64,000 nt of DNA. Origin: Desulfuromonadales bacterium. Its GTDB lineage: Bacteria > Desulfobacterota > Desulfuromonadia > Desulfuromonadales > BM103. The notes under the pieces are model-generated. The model was not told the DNA's origin. It ran no database searches and was given only the letters and a program-made list of their open reading frames with translations. The position numbers and the translations under genes are program-made. The number at the start of each line of letters is the position of its first letter. The first letter of the stretch is position 1. Location: the NCBI GenBank assembly GCA_030145195.1, contig JAQYVY010000016.1:1-64000 (forward strand), written 5' to 3'. This document shows, in pieces, positions 33,506 to 42,463 of the stretch.

Positions 33506-35265
33506 TTACCAGGCCTCTCGAATCGAATACCAAGAAGACTACCTGACGGGGTCGCATCTGAGAGAATCAAACGGACATGCTTATCGAAATCGAACCTATC
33601 GGAAAAATCACCTTTGGGGATCATGTCCGAGTTGATAGTGCAGATATACTGAGCGCCGAGCTTTTCTGTTACCTCATTAGCAAGTTCGAATGCCAATGCA
33701 CGTTGTCGTCCATCTACAGAGTCGTACATTAAGGTATCGTGAATAATAAAGTCGATACCGGTCCGGGTCTGCATTTGTAGTTGAAGAACAGCGAGATCAA
33801 AGCAGAAGATTTTCATTTTTTCAATCCCCTCACTTCCACTTCGCTCAATATCAACTTGATATTTATAACCTGTTTCGCCAACGTCAATGACAAGTTTCCC
33901 AGGCGACTTATAGAGCGCTTGTGAGTGGTCGTTGAATAAACGAACTGCCGCCGACCAAGTATCTCTACGTTGTTCGTGGTCCTGCTCAGCAGTTTTAACT
34001 AACTCTGTCTTCGCGGTCTTAACATCCCTCTTGGTTGCTTTAAGGTCTTTAATCTCTTTAAGGCGTGACTGAAGACGATCAAGCGATCCCTGGAGGACAA
34101 CGTAGCTCTCTTGGAGCTTTGTCATTTCTTGAAGAGCACCATGTGTCTGAAGAACTTGCATAATCTTTGAACGTTTGTCGGTAAAGACCTTGACCTGGCA
34201 CTCACGGTCATCCATCCCCTGCTTCAAACGCTTAATCTCAGCTTCTAGGAAATCACTACGATTAGCAACAATCTGATGGTGGAAAACCCGAGCCTCGTCT
34301 AGTGAACGCTGAACGGCTTCAGGGAAAACAAGTCCAGATTCCTTGTACAAGCTCTCCAAGGACATCGAAGCCGGCGGCTTCTCTTCTTTGATAGAGTCCT
34401 TGTAGAGAGTTAACTTTCGTTGATCAGTTACGTTACGATTGACAAGGTCATGAATCTCCCGTGTCAATCGGTCCGCATCTTGCTGAACAGTTTCATATTG
34501 GGGATGGACCCGAAAAGTCTCTAAAGCTTCTTTCGCGTGGGTAGCCTGATGCTCAAGTTGAATACATTGTGTTTCAAGTTCACCAACAGTACCGATGGCA
34601 CCTTCCATAGCGCCGGACTTGATTGCCTTCTCAAAGGCCTTAACGCCATCTTCCCGATCTTTCAGCCCCTGCCAGCGTGCAGCATACTCCCAGTTCATAC
34701 CCAGGAGGTAGGCAGTATGAAGCTGGATGTCCCAAGTTTTTTGTTGGCGAAAATGCGTGAATGGACTCGTATAAGCATCCGGTCCACGGCGAACCAGATA
34801 AGAAATAAGACTTCGAAAGCTTGGTTTATAAGGCAACTGGTCAGCCGAGCGCGACAGGCCGAAATAAGCCCATCCTAGTAGTCGCCTCCAACGGTCCACC
34901 TTGAACACAAATTCGCCCGATTCCTTATCACGATCCGGCTGCTCGACCCATCCCTTCGTGACACCGTCAATGACGATTCGATTTTGGCTAGCTATAGCCC
35001 TTGTCACTTTTACCCGGTTGCCCGCAATAGTGACTTCCAGAGTAAAAGACCAATGTTCTAGAGGCTCAATCAATAATCCTTTGCCCTTTTTCGCCCCACT
35101 GCCCAGACAAAAGTCGATGATTTCAATAAGAGTTGATTTACCAAGGCCGTTGCGAGTGTCCTTTTCCGAAGATGCTTCAGAGCGTTCGGCAAGTATGACA
35201 TTTAGGCCTGAGGTAAATGTTACCGTGTGAAATGAGGACTGGTTGGCTGACACACTGTGAATCAT
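33502..35265 (-). CDS. DUF2326 / ABC-three-component SMC-like ATPase
   Basis: 587 residues. The N-terminal P-loop NGLGKSTLIEIIDFCLG has Walker A at 39-45, then a region typical of DUF2326 (RRLLGWAYFGLSRSADQLPY, SFRSLISYLVRR). Residues of about 210-430 are coiled coil. The C-terminal ATPase half ends with IDFIIHDTLMYDSVDGRQRA and GAQYICTINSDMIP. This is the ABC component of ABC-3C conflict systems as classified by Aravind's group. It overlaps both neighbours by ATGA. It should form a DNA- or protein-end-sensing ATPase that controls the HNH protein encoded two genes upstream. Confidence 0.82.
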   Translation of the reverse strand: MIHSVSANQSSFHTVTFTSGLNVILAERSEASSEKDTRNGLGKSTLIEIIDFCLGSGAKKGKGLLIEPLEHWSFTLEVTIAGNRVKVTRAIASQNRIVIDGVTKGWVEQPDRDKESGEFVFKVDRWRRLLGWAYFGLSRSADQLPYKPSFRSLISYLVRRGPDAYTSPFTHFRQQKTWDIQLHTAYLLGMNWEYAARWQGLKDREDGVKAFEKAIKSGAMEGAIGTVGELETQCIQLEHQATHAKEALETFRVHPQYETVQQDADRLTREIHDLVNRNVTDQRKLTLYKDSIKEEKPPASMSLESLYKESGLVFPEAVQRSLDEARVFHHQIVANRSDFLEAEIKRLKQGMDDRECQVKVFTDKRSKIMQVLQTHGALQEMTKLQESYVVLQGSLDRLQSRLKEIKDLKATKRDVKTAKTELVKTAEQDHEQRRDTWSAAVRLFNDHSQALYKSPGKLVIDVGETGYKYQVDIERSGSEGIEKMKIFCFDLAVLQLQMQTRTGIDFIIHDTLMYDSVDGRQRALAFELANEVTEKLGAQYICTINSDMIPKGDFSDRFDFDKHVRLILSDATPSGSLLGIRFERPGK

Positions 35266-35489
35266 GACTCCTCCCTATGAATCAAGCCTTTAGTCAGGGT
35301 TACTACCCCAGTAATGTGGAGAAGGTCTAAAGCCAGGACAAATCGTTCATAGGTACCAACGGCCCTTTCCTCACGCACCTTGCCCCAGAGACTGGTAACG
35401 GTTTGGGGCCGCTCCAGATGGCGAAGCACAACGGCTCCCACACCCAGCAGTGCCTGTTCCTCCGAGATGTGCTTAGATGGCAAAATCAT
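35262..35489 (-). CDS. ABC-3C middle component, MC6-like
   Basis: 75 residues. MILPSKHISEEQALLGVGAVVLRHL and RFVLALDLLHITGVVTLTKG match the short 'middle component 6' proteins of ABC-3C systems, which have a winged-helix-like fold and link the effector to the ATPase. Four-base overlaps with the HNH gene upstream and the DUF2326 gene downstream support a stoichiometric complex. Confidence 0.8.
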   Translation of the reverse strand: MILPSKHISEEQALLGVGAVVLRHLERPQTVTSLWGKVREERAVGTYERFVLALDLLHITGVVTLTKGLIHREES

Positions 35490-36268
35490 TTTTCGAACAC
35501 CTCACAAGATTCAAAAAGGTAGATCAGCACAGCAAGCCCAGCCGAGCGCTGCCCTTGACGAGAGAACCCCTGCTGTGCAAATCGACACATCAACTCAAAT
35601 AAGTCGGCGCCCTTGATGCCCTCTTTCTTTAGTCGCCAGTATTTCTCTAAAAAACCTGCCTTGAGGCGCTCGGGGAATTCTGGGTCGATTTGAGCGACAC
35701 TCTCTATGTATCGAGAGACTTCTGGAGCAACTCCTAGACCCATAGCGATAACAGCTCGAGATTCAGCGTCGAGGTCATTCTTCTTAATTTTATCGTCCAA
35801 CTTTAGTAACGAGTAATCGTCCGTAACTGTTGATGGCTGTATTACAGCAACCCATTGAGTGGCCTCCTGCAATTCAGAAAAGCCAATCTCGGCAAATGCG
35901 TCTACCATGGCTTGGCGAACCTTTTCCTCATGATCAGTTTTGATTGATTTGAGGAGCTCAACAGAGAAGTCCATTTCCCCTTCCGGTAGGGTGTCGATCC
36001 TTTTGTGGCAAGCACCACAAAGGTAAACGAGATTGTGGTAACTATTTCGCTCTTCGTCGGACATGTCCGGGTTATATCTCGCTGACCGCTGCTTCTTATC
36101 TGTTCCTCCATGTTCGCCCGCTATGTGTGCGGCTTGGCCAACGTTTATGGGGTCGCCACTGGCACTGTCAACTGAAAGCCTACGCCCCTTCCGCACGCAT
36201 TCCGGCAGTGCACATATGTCCCCACTTCTATATGCAAGGAGAATTTTAGTCTTAGGTACGGCACTCAT
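35486..36268 (-). CDS. HNH-type effector of the ABC-3C module
   Basis: 260 residues. A zinc-associated HNH nuclease-like domain occupies about residues 18-95: ICALPEC (C19, C24), AAHIAGEHGG (H48), SYHNLVYLCGACHKRID (N79, C84, C87, H88). The C-terminal 150 residues are helical with no known domain and probably bind the ABC or middle component, as in ABC-3C effectors. It starts inside the end of hsdS (ATGA) and precedes the MC6 gene. Predicted DNA nuclease, probably held inactive until the ATPase senses invading DNA. Confidence 0.8.
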   Translation of the reverse strand: MSAVPKTKILLAYRSGDICALPECVRKGRRLSVDSASGDPINVGQAAHIAGEHGGTDKKQRSARYNPDMSDEERNSYHNLVYLCGACHKRIDTLPEGEMDFSVELLKSIKTDHEEKVRQAMVDAFAEIGFSELQEATQWVAVIQPSTVTDDYSLLKLDDKIKKNDLDAESRAVIAMGLGVAPEVSRYIESVAQIDPEFPERLKAGFLEKYWRLKKEGIKGADLFELMCRFAQQGFSRQGQRSAGLAVLIYLFESCEVFEK

Positions 36269-37482
36269 ACAGAAACCTCCCCATTCATCAATCGTGGCAA
36301 AAGAAGGGCTCGGACCTGCACCAATTTATCGTTTTGAGCCATCAGCGTCCTGATTTGATCAAAGTTGTCGCTCACTATCTCATCAAACATTTCAAGTAAA
36401 TGCTTTGGTGGTAGAGGTACATTGTACTCGTCAAAACAAGAGACCTGAACTCTCTGCCTCCCGGATGATCCGACCATACTCTTAATTGCATTCTCACGAA
36501 GAGGATAAGACCGAGCCAAACAATACGTGAAGGCATGGCTAACCAGGACACCTCTCATAACAATAAACTCAGTCGAGCCACATGCTACCTCCTCATCACT
36601 TAAGAAGTAAGCCAGGCCCGTTTTCCCATTTTCAAGACAAGGAGTGATCCTGGCGAGAAGCACATCGTTTTTTCTAAATTTCACTGAAGTGTGATTAACT
36701 CGACTTTCGAAAGCACTAATGTCAGCGGTCATTCCTATTTTAGATAGAGATGACATTGGTACATACCGAATTTCTTTTCCCTTCTCGACAGACGTTTTGG
36801 GGTTAATCTTAATCAGGTCAGGTAAAAACGTATCCTCCCACCCCTCTGGCACACCATCAGCAAGTTGTATATGTTCATGACCGGGGAAACGAAAATGAAC
36901 AAACCATTCCTCGAATAACAACTGCGCAGATTGCTCCAGCAATTGTATCCGTCGTCGATTATTTTCAATCAGCTCGTCATAGGAAGAAAGATTTTTAGCA
37001 ATGGCCCGTTGTTCTTGAAGGCCAGGGAGTGCCACAGTAATGTTTTTCAACATAGAGAGGTTTATATTGGGTTGTGCGGCCTGGGCACTGAGCCCCTGAA
37101 TATAAGCAAACGAGCGTTTTTGCTTAAACCAATAGTAAATAAAGCGAGGCTCCACCTTTGACCGGTCAAACCTCATTATTCCAACCGCCTGATTTGTATT
37201 TGCAGGGAGGTGAGAAATGTCAACAATTCCAGATTTACCAATCTGTGCTCCTGCAATCGTCAGAAGGACATCGTCCTCTTGCAGAATAGAGCGTTTCAAT
37301 TTCTGATGAACATCTTCACTTATACTGTATATTCCCTTAGTATCTAACGAAGTATCTCCATTAAGCGCTTCAGCTTTGATAAAGTTTACTCCGCTTTCGG
37401 AAAACCCCTGATCTTTGGTTGGAGTTGTACCTTTTGTAACGACATGAGCTATGTCACCAATCTTGCAAACTGACCAACTCAT
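36265..37482 (-). CDS. hsdS: Type I restriction enzyme specificity subunit
   Basis: 405 residues with two target-recognition domains and the conserved helical spacers: ITVALPGLQEQRAIAKNLSS followed by DELIENNRRRIQLLEQSAQL after the first, and EYNVPLPPKHLLEMFDEIVS with KLVQVRALLLPRLMNGE after the second. It sets the DNA sequence methylated and cut by the complex. Start and stop overlap hsdM and the HNH gene by four bases each. No inverted-repeat shuffling partner is seen nearby, so phase variation by recombination is unlikely here. Confidence 0.95.
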   Translation of the reverse strand: MSWSVCKIGDIAHVVTKGTTPTKDQGFSESGVNFIKAEALNGDTSLDTKGIYSISEDVHQKLKRSILQEDDVLLTIAGAQIGKSGIVDISHLPANTNQAVGIMRFDRSKVEPRFIYYWFKQKRSFAYIQGLSAQAAQPNINLSMLKNITVALPGLQEQRAIAKNLSSYDELIENNRRRIQLLEQSAQLLFEEWFVHFRFPGHEHIQLADGVPEGWEDTFLPDLIKINPKTSVEKGKEIRYVPMSSLSKIGMTADISAFESRVNHTSVKFRKNDVLLARITPCLENGKTGLAYFLSDEEVACGSTEFIVMRGVLVSHAFTYCLARSYPLRENAIKSMVGSSGRQRVQVSCFDEYNVPLPPKHLLEMFDEIVSDNFDQIRTLMAQNDKLVQVRALLLPRLMNGEVSV

Positions 37483-39611
37483 ACGCCCAGTTCCTCAAAA
37501 TTCTTTTTTATGGTAGCAGCCAACGTCACCGACTCATTATTGAGGTCCTGCAACTCCACGTGAATCTCACGCAAGGCTTCCTCAAAATCAAAATCGTCAT
37601 CCTCTTGCTCAGGTGCAACCCCGACATAACGGCCAGGAGTCAGACTCCAATCATTGGCCTCTATCTCCTTGATATCCACCAATTTGACAAACCCTTCGAC
37701 ATCACACAGCTTAGCCTCAGGGAAACGTTCAGTGAGCCAATGGGCTTGTTTCCAGAAATATCGCACTTGCTTGAGATGTTCGACAGCCAAAGCGCGATTA
37801 TCATCAGCTAATTTGCAAGTGCGTTTAATATCTCGGCTCATCCAAACATCGCTGGCTTTTGCGTTATATTCTTTCTCGCAGGTCTCAATGAGACGACAGG
37901 CGAGTTTATAGATCAGGTCGGTCTGTTTGATAAGGTCACGACTGGCCTCGGCGATGGGGGCAAGACGAACGACCGCTTTTTTTAGTTCACCGTTGCCAGT
38001 ATCCTGTTTTTCCCAGGCAACCCGTTGTTCACTGCAAGAATTGACAAATGCCTCAACGTCTAACTGAAAACCTTCGCGACTTATTGTGAGCTCATTCCTA
38101 AGGACTTCATGAGGCCCAGGAATATCGAGTTCTTGAGGCAAAGTATTCAAGAATGGCTCTAAAGACTTCATCAAAGAAAGAATTCCTGCGGAGAAATCAA
38201 TCAAGGGCCATGGGTTATCCCCAGCATCAGATTTAACTTCAGCTTCAACACAGACGGCAGCTTGATCAATTGTGCGCTTGCAATAACTGGAGACCAAATC
38301 GAGGTAGCGTTCTGTCTCTCCACGATACAGCCAAACGATAGCCAACAAGTTCTGTTCTTGCTCGGGGCTGAAATCATAAATTTTGCGCGTAACTTTACGA
38401 TAAACATTACGAGCATCAATCATCAGCACCTTGTCACAATACTCTTTTGGCTTATCGCGATTGAGGAACCACAACTCACAGGGGACGCTGCGGGTATAGA
38501 AGAAATTTGAACGGATAGAGACCATCACATCTACATCACCAGTCTCAACCAGCTTTTGCCGGACTTTGGCTTCGCCGCCGCCGGCACTGGAGGCCTGGGA
38601 GGACATAACGAAACCAGCACGACCCTTTTCACTCAGGTAACTGTAGAAATAGCTAATCCAGACATAGTTACCGTTGGAGACCTTGTCCTTCTTGTTGACA
38701 CCAGGCAGGCCGAAAGGCAGGCGCGGGTCATTCTTAATCTTGTCGGCGTCAATCTCATCAACATTGAAAGGAGGGTTGGCCATCACGTAGTCGGCCTTGC
38801 CGACAAGTTCATGTGGGTCTTCGTAGTAAGTGATCGCCTTCTGGATGTCACCTTCCAGACCGTGAACAGCCAGGTTCATCTTAGCCAGGCGAATGGTGGT
38901 GGCGTTCTTCTCCAGGCCACGGAAGGTAAGCCGTTCAGTGGGACTCTGGCCATGCTCTTCAACAATGCGCGCGCTTTGCACGAACATGCCGCCCGAACCA
39001 CAGGCAGGGTCAATCACTGTGCCGCTTTCAGGGTCAAGTACGTGGGCGATCAGTGAGACAATTGAAATAGGAGTAAAGAACTCGCCACCATCGTGTGCTT
39101 TCTGGTCAGCGAAGCGAGTAAGGAAATATTCGTAGATACGACCGAAGACGTCGCCAGATATTTTTTTCAATTCGTCGGGGTTGAGGGCTCGCAGCAACTG
39201 ACCGAGAACCTCGTTATCCAGTTCCTGGTATTCGTTCTTTGGAAGGACGCCACGCAGATTCTCATAGTCCGCCTCGATAGACTCCATCGCTTCGATGATA
39301 GCCTTGGCACGGTCCACACTGTCGGGCAGGGACACAAGAGTGTCGAACTGAGCATTGGGTTGCAGAAAGATTGCACTCTGCTGGGAGAAGTCCTCCTTAG
39401 TCAGTTCACGTGTCTTGCCACCACGACTGGGCAGGTTGACTTCAATCTTCTCCTTCATCATCAGATAACGGCTGTAAGCATGGCGAAGGAATACGAGCCC
39501 CATGACGGGCATGAAATACTCGTTGCTGGCGTAATTCGAATTAGCGCGCAGCGTGTCTGCCGCGGACCAGAGACGTTTTTCAATAGCTTCTATATGTTCC
39601 AGTTGTGCCAC
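37479..39611 (-). CDS. hsdM: Type I restriction enzyme methyltransferase subunit
   Basis: 710 residues, N6-adenine methyltransferase. It has the HsdM N-terminal helical domain (AIEKRLWSAADTLRANSNYA), the SAM-binding DPACGSGGMFVQSARIV, and the catalytic motif MANPPFN near residue 277. A long C-terminal extension (about 480-710, with coiled-coil-like tail EIHVELQDLNNESVTLAATI) makes it larger than EcoKI-type HsdM. It starts with GTG and is the first gene of an eight-gene operon (hsdM, hsdS, HNH, MC6, DUF2326, hsdR, small ORF, DUF3883) with overlapping junctions. Confidence 0.95.
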   Translation of the reverse strand: MAQLEHIEAIEKRLWSAADTLRANSNYASNEYFMPVMGLVFLRHAYSRYLMMKEKIEVNLPSRGGKTRELTKEDFSQQSAIFLQPNAQFDTLVSLPDSVDRAKAIIEAMESIEADYENLRGVLPKNEYQELDNEVLGQLLRALNPDELKKISGDVFGRIYEYFLTRFADQKAHDGGEFFTPISIVSLIAHVLDPESGTVIDPACGSGGMFVQSARIVEEHGQSPTERLTFRGLEKNATTIRLAKMNLAVHGLEGDIQKAITYYEDPHELVGKADYVMANPPFNVDEIDADKIKNDPRLPFGLPGVNKKDKVSNGNYVWISYFYSYLSEKGRAGFVMSSQASSAGGGEAKVRQKLVETGDVDVMVSIRSNFFYTRSVPCELWFLNRDKPKEYCDKVLMIDARNVYRKVTRKIYDFSPEQEQNLLAIVWLYRGETERYLDLVSSYCKRTIDQAAVCVEAEVKSDAGDNPWPLIDFSAGILSLMKSLEPFLNTLPQELDIPGPHEVLRNELTISREGFQLDVEAFVNSCSEQRVAWEKQDTGNGELKKAVVRLAPIAEASRDLIKQTDLIYKLACRLIETCEKEYNAKASDVWMSRDIKRTCKLADDNRALAVEHLKQVRYFWKQAHWLTERFPEAKLCDVEGFVKLVDIKEIEANDWSLTPGRYVGVAPEQEDDDFDFEEALREIHVELQDLNNESVTLAATIKKNFEELGV

Positions 39612-40293
39612 AGTTTTCTAAGTCCTTTTGTTATTAACGATAGAAAGGCAGTTATTACTCTCTTGAAGCAAAAAAATGCACCCTGTCTCATCGACAGCAA
39701 GCGCATTTGGAATAGTTCTACAGCGGCGCCATGAAAAGAACGTAACAAAACATCATCGCATGGGGCGCATGGATGTTAGCAATTCGCCGTAACTCTGGCG
39801 GTGTTTTTGAAGCCACTGAATTCCCCCTGAATCGATATGACTAAATTGCTGTTTTTAGTGGGTATCCTCACTAAAAAGCAGGGTAGCACTTAAGTTCCGG
39901 AGACACCTCACTTAATTAACCATCAGACAACAAAAAACCGCCCAACCGCACAACGCGGCCCAGACGGCTTTCAAATCATCACCCTACTCCCCCTGCATCC
40001 CACATAAGCGCTCTCAAACCAGCCGACACCCAAGAAGGATATGGCCGATAAACAAAAAAGAGCACTACGCTAAAAGCGCAACACCCTCCCATTTACTCCA
40101 AAACAAATCACGGAAAATTCCGTACAATTCAAATTAACTTGTTGAAAATACTCTATTAGTTAGGATTCGTCAAGATGAACATTGGCACCGCTGAACCTTA
40201 GGAAAGTGCGAAAAGTGACTAGTAATAGACGCCTCAAGCACAACAGTTCAAAACAGACACAATCGCAACGAAACACGCCCTATACGCAATCAC
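39612..40293. other. Non-coding right end of the island
   Basis: About 680 bp between hsdM and the tRNA-Leu terminator. It should include the hsd operon promoter. A hairpin TTTTTAGTG/CACTAAAAA lies at 39852-39877. No integrase, excisionase or other gene is present. The short frame at 40182-40382 runs into the tRNA and is not credible. Confidence 0.6.
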
Positions 40294-40332
40294 AAAAAAA
40301 AGGCCTGAAACCGATAATGATTTCAGACCTTT
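40294..40332 (-). terminator. Terminator of tRNA-Leu(CAG)
   Basis: On the minus strand AAAGGTCTGAAA pairs with TTTCAGGCCTTT (one mismatch) and runs into a seven-T tract. It is ten bases beyond the CCA end. If the island carries the tRNA 3' end, this terminator was brought in by the element. Confidence 0.75.
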
Positions 40333-40341
40333 GTTTGTTTA

Positions 40342-40428
40342 TGGTGCCGAAGGGGAGACTCGAACTCCCACGTCAATACTGACACTAGACCCTGAACCTA
40401 GCGTGTCTACCAATTCCACCACTTCGGC
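40342..40428 (-). tRNA. tRNA-Leu (anticodon CAG)
   Basis: 87 nucleotides with encoded CCA. The acceptor stem GCCGAAG pairs with CTTCGGC; the anticodon arm is CTAGG-TTCAGGG-TCTAG with anticodon CAG; there is a long variable arm and a T-arm GGGAG-TTCGAGT-CTCCC. It reads CUG codons. Its 3' end is the integration site of the defence island: a 20/21 copy is at 15450-15470. Confidence 0.95.
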
Positions 40429-40443
40429 ATGAAGCGAGGGCAA

Positions 40444-40472
40444 TTTATAGCAAAAGGGGATAACCAATGCAA
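40444..40472 (-). promoter_or_regulatory. Sigma-70 promoter of tRNA-Leu(CAG)
   Basis: On the minus strand TTGCAT, a 17-base spacer and TATAAA, followed by a GC-rich discriminator (TTGCCCTCGC) just before the tRNA 5' end at 40428. The GC-rich discriminator is typical of stringently controlled stable RNA promoters. Confidence 0.7.
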
Positions 40473-40511
40473 TAAAAAAAGAGAGGATGAATGCTGGAGT
40501 TGTGACGCTAT

Positions 40512-42176
40512 TTATTTGTCCAGACGCTTGGGAACAACCATCACCGTCTTGTAAGTCTCAACAGTGACCAGACCCGGCCGCGCACCTTTCGGTTTCTTAA
40601 CATCCCTGCCCTGCGCGACGATGACATCAACCTTGCCAGCATCCTTGCCTTTGGAGTAACCGGCGGCAAATGACGCGGCACACAGAATGTCTTCATCTGA
40701 TACGGAGCCTGCAGCTTCGCCACATTTAAGCACCAGATGACAACCCGGCATGCCGTGGGCGTGAAACCACAAATCCTTCGGCCCGGTCAGGCTGCGACTG
40801 ACATAATCGTTGGTGCGGCTGTTCTTGCCCCAGAAAAGTTTCCGACCGCCCGGCGTTTCGGCTCGAAGCAATTGATCTTCAATCTTGACGGCTGGCCGCT
40901 TGCCAAGCTGCCCTTTCACCTTCTGCAGCAGGCCAGCCGCCTCAAGTTCGGTCTGAATTTGGAACAGATCGTCCGGGCTAGCCGCTTCGTCCAAGGTCAG
41001 GTGCAGTTCCTCAAGCCAGAGAAGCTCCGCCTCGGTCTCCTCCAGGCGGCGTGCGTGATGATCTCCGGCCCGCTTGGCCTTGCGGTAGCGATGAAAAAGG
41101 CGCTCGGCGTTTTCCTGCGGCAACAACTTGGAATCCAGCTCGATCTTCACCCGCGTTGGCGGCGACTGGTAATAGTCGTCGACTTCTATCGAATCCATAC
41201 CTCGCCGCATCAAATGTAAATTCGCCAGCAGCAGGTCACCAGTTATGCGCAACGCTTCTGGTGCAACATAACGCTGCTGGTCTTGTTGAATATGTTTAAG
41301 CCGTTTCTTGAGTTTCTTCTCTTGACGTTTGATCACGCCCAGCATTTTCTCGCCCAACCCTTGCGGGTTAGTGCTCTCGTTTTCGCTAACACCGGAATCA
41401 AACAGGGCAGAGAAGCTATCAAACGCCTCAATCGTGTTGAACGCCTGATCACCAATCGCAAAAGGCAACAGACCGCTACCGCCAGCCCAACGGACTTTAC
41501 GCGGCTGAAACTCCGCAGCGGCAATGCGTTGTTGGATATCACATAACAGTTGACTTAACTCTTTACCTGCTGCGACCTCGGTGGCCACAGCTAGCGCCAG
41601 CGCCAGCGACATGGGATAGACCGTTGCGACCAGCATTGCGGCAACATCCCGGTCATGTGCAGACAAGGCAGCATCAAGCTCAACAGCAGAAGCCGTTAGC
41701 GGCAGATAAGACGATTGCTCAGGAAGTTGATACAGCTGCCCCGGCAGCAGAATTCTGGGACCCTCCAGACGGCGCAGCAGGTCGACAATCAGTCCGGTGT
41801 CGAGGTCAACCAGGATCATGTTGGATTGTTTGCTAAGAAGTTCGAAAACCAGATCGTAATTTTTGTTATCAGCACCAGCACAAACAAAATGAATAATCCG
41901 GTCAAACGGTTCCACCGAAATCTTGACCAGACGCCGTAAGCGAGCACGCAACAGTTGGCAGAAACGCGGCGGCGTGGCCGGTGCGGCAAAACTCTGGGTG
42001 GTAAGAAAGAAGTGACTGTCGCCATCGGCCTGCAAACATAGTTGCTGCCGTTCCCGACCGGTCCAGATGCGCAAAACCATGGTTCCGGCACCGACCTGGA
42101 TGATTCGATCAATCCGACTGCCATCAATCCGTTTTGCAACTTCTGCCGCCAGCGATTGTAAAATAATGCTGTCCAT
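40512..42176 (-). CDS. NFACT family protein (RqcH/FbpA-like)
   Basis: 554 residues. The N-terminal NFACT-N region (RIDRIIQVGAGTMVLRIW, PPRFCQLLRARLRR, LVFELLSKQSNMILVD) is followed by helix-hairpin-helix and coiled-coil parts (KRQEKKLKKRLKHIQQDQQR) and the C-terminal NFACT-R domain (FWGKNSRTNDYVSRSLTGPK, DLWFHAHGMPGCHLVLK). In bacteria that have it, this family binds stalled large ribosomal subunits and adds alanine tails for ribosome rescue; older annotation calls it fibronectin-binding. The ATG at 42176 is preferred over GTG 42179 because of AAGGTG spacing. It is monocistronic and sits next to the tRNA-Leu. Confidence 0.9.
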   Translation of the reverse strand: MDSIILQSLAAEVAKRIDGSRIDRIIQVGAGTMVLRIWTGRERQQLCLQADGDSHFFLTTQSFAAPATPPRFCQLLRARLRRLVKISVEPFDRIIHFVCAGADNKNYDLVFELLSKQSNMILVDLDTGLIVDLLRRLEGPRILLPGQLYQLPEQSSYLPLTASAVELDAALSAHDRDVAAMLVATVYPMSLALALAVATEVAAGKELSQLLCDIQQRIAAAEFQPRKVRWAGGSGLLPFAIGDQAFNTIEAFDSFSALFDSGVSENESTNPQGLGEKMLGVIKRQEKKLKKRLKHIQQDQQRYVAPEALRITGDLLLANLHLMRRGMDSIEVDDYYQSPPTRVKIELDSKLLPQENAERLFHRYRKAKRAGDHHARRLEETEAELLWLEELHLTLDEAASPDDLFQIQTELEAAGLLQKVKGQLGKRPAVKIEDQLLRAETPGGRKLFWGKNSRTNDYVSRSLTGPKDLWFHAHGMPGCHLVLKCGEAAGSVSDEDILCAASFAAGYSKGKDAGKVDVIVAQGRDVKKPKGARPGLVTVETYKTVMVVPKRLDK

Positions 42177-42286
42177 CACGGCACCTTATGTGAGACCGAC
42201 CTATGCTGCAAGTTTTTACTCCCCTTCAGCAACTGTTCTGTTATTATATCGAGCTTAAAAAAGAACTGACCTATAATCAAAAAAAG

Positions 42287-42390
42287 GTTTAACGCAGAGT
42301 CGCTAAGAACGCAGAGGAGAGTATATTAATTCCCAGGCGAATGACTCGTGCATGCTCTGTTCTCTCTGAGTTTCCGCGTCTTAGGGTTAA
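42287..42390. repeat. Short-period inverted repeat, ACGCAGAG type
   Basis: The left arm TTTAACGCAGAGTCGCTAAG, then AACGCAGAGG; the right arm has CTCTGAGTTTCCGCGTCTTA, then GGGTTAA. These are imperfect inverted arms of 8-base units around a central stretch of about 35 bp. Same style as the elements at 646-725 and 47008-47060. Confidence 0.5.
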
Positions 42391-42463
42391 AAAATGACTT
42401 TATTTGTGTTTGCCTTTGCTTAGGATGTAGACTCAAGAATAATCAATTATGGAGGCTTTACTT

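Noticed and set aside
39093-39734. 213-codon plus-strand frame
   Set aside because: Antisense to the start of hsdM; no ribosome site or family features.
15163-40341. Integrase or transposase gene for the island
   Set aside because: Every credible island frame was read; none has tyrosine or serine recombinase motifs or a DDE transposase pattern.
40182-40382. 66-codon plus-strand frame
   Set aside because: It runs through the tRNA terminator and into the antisense of tRNA-Leu.
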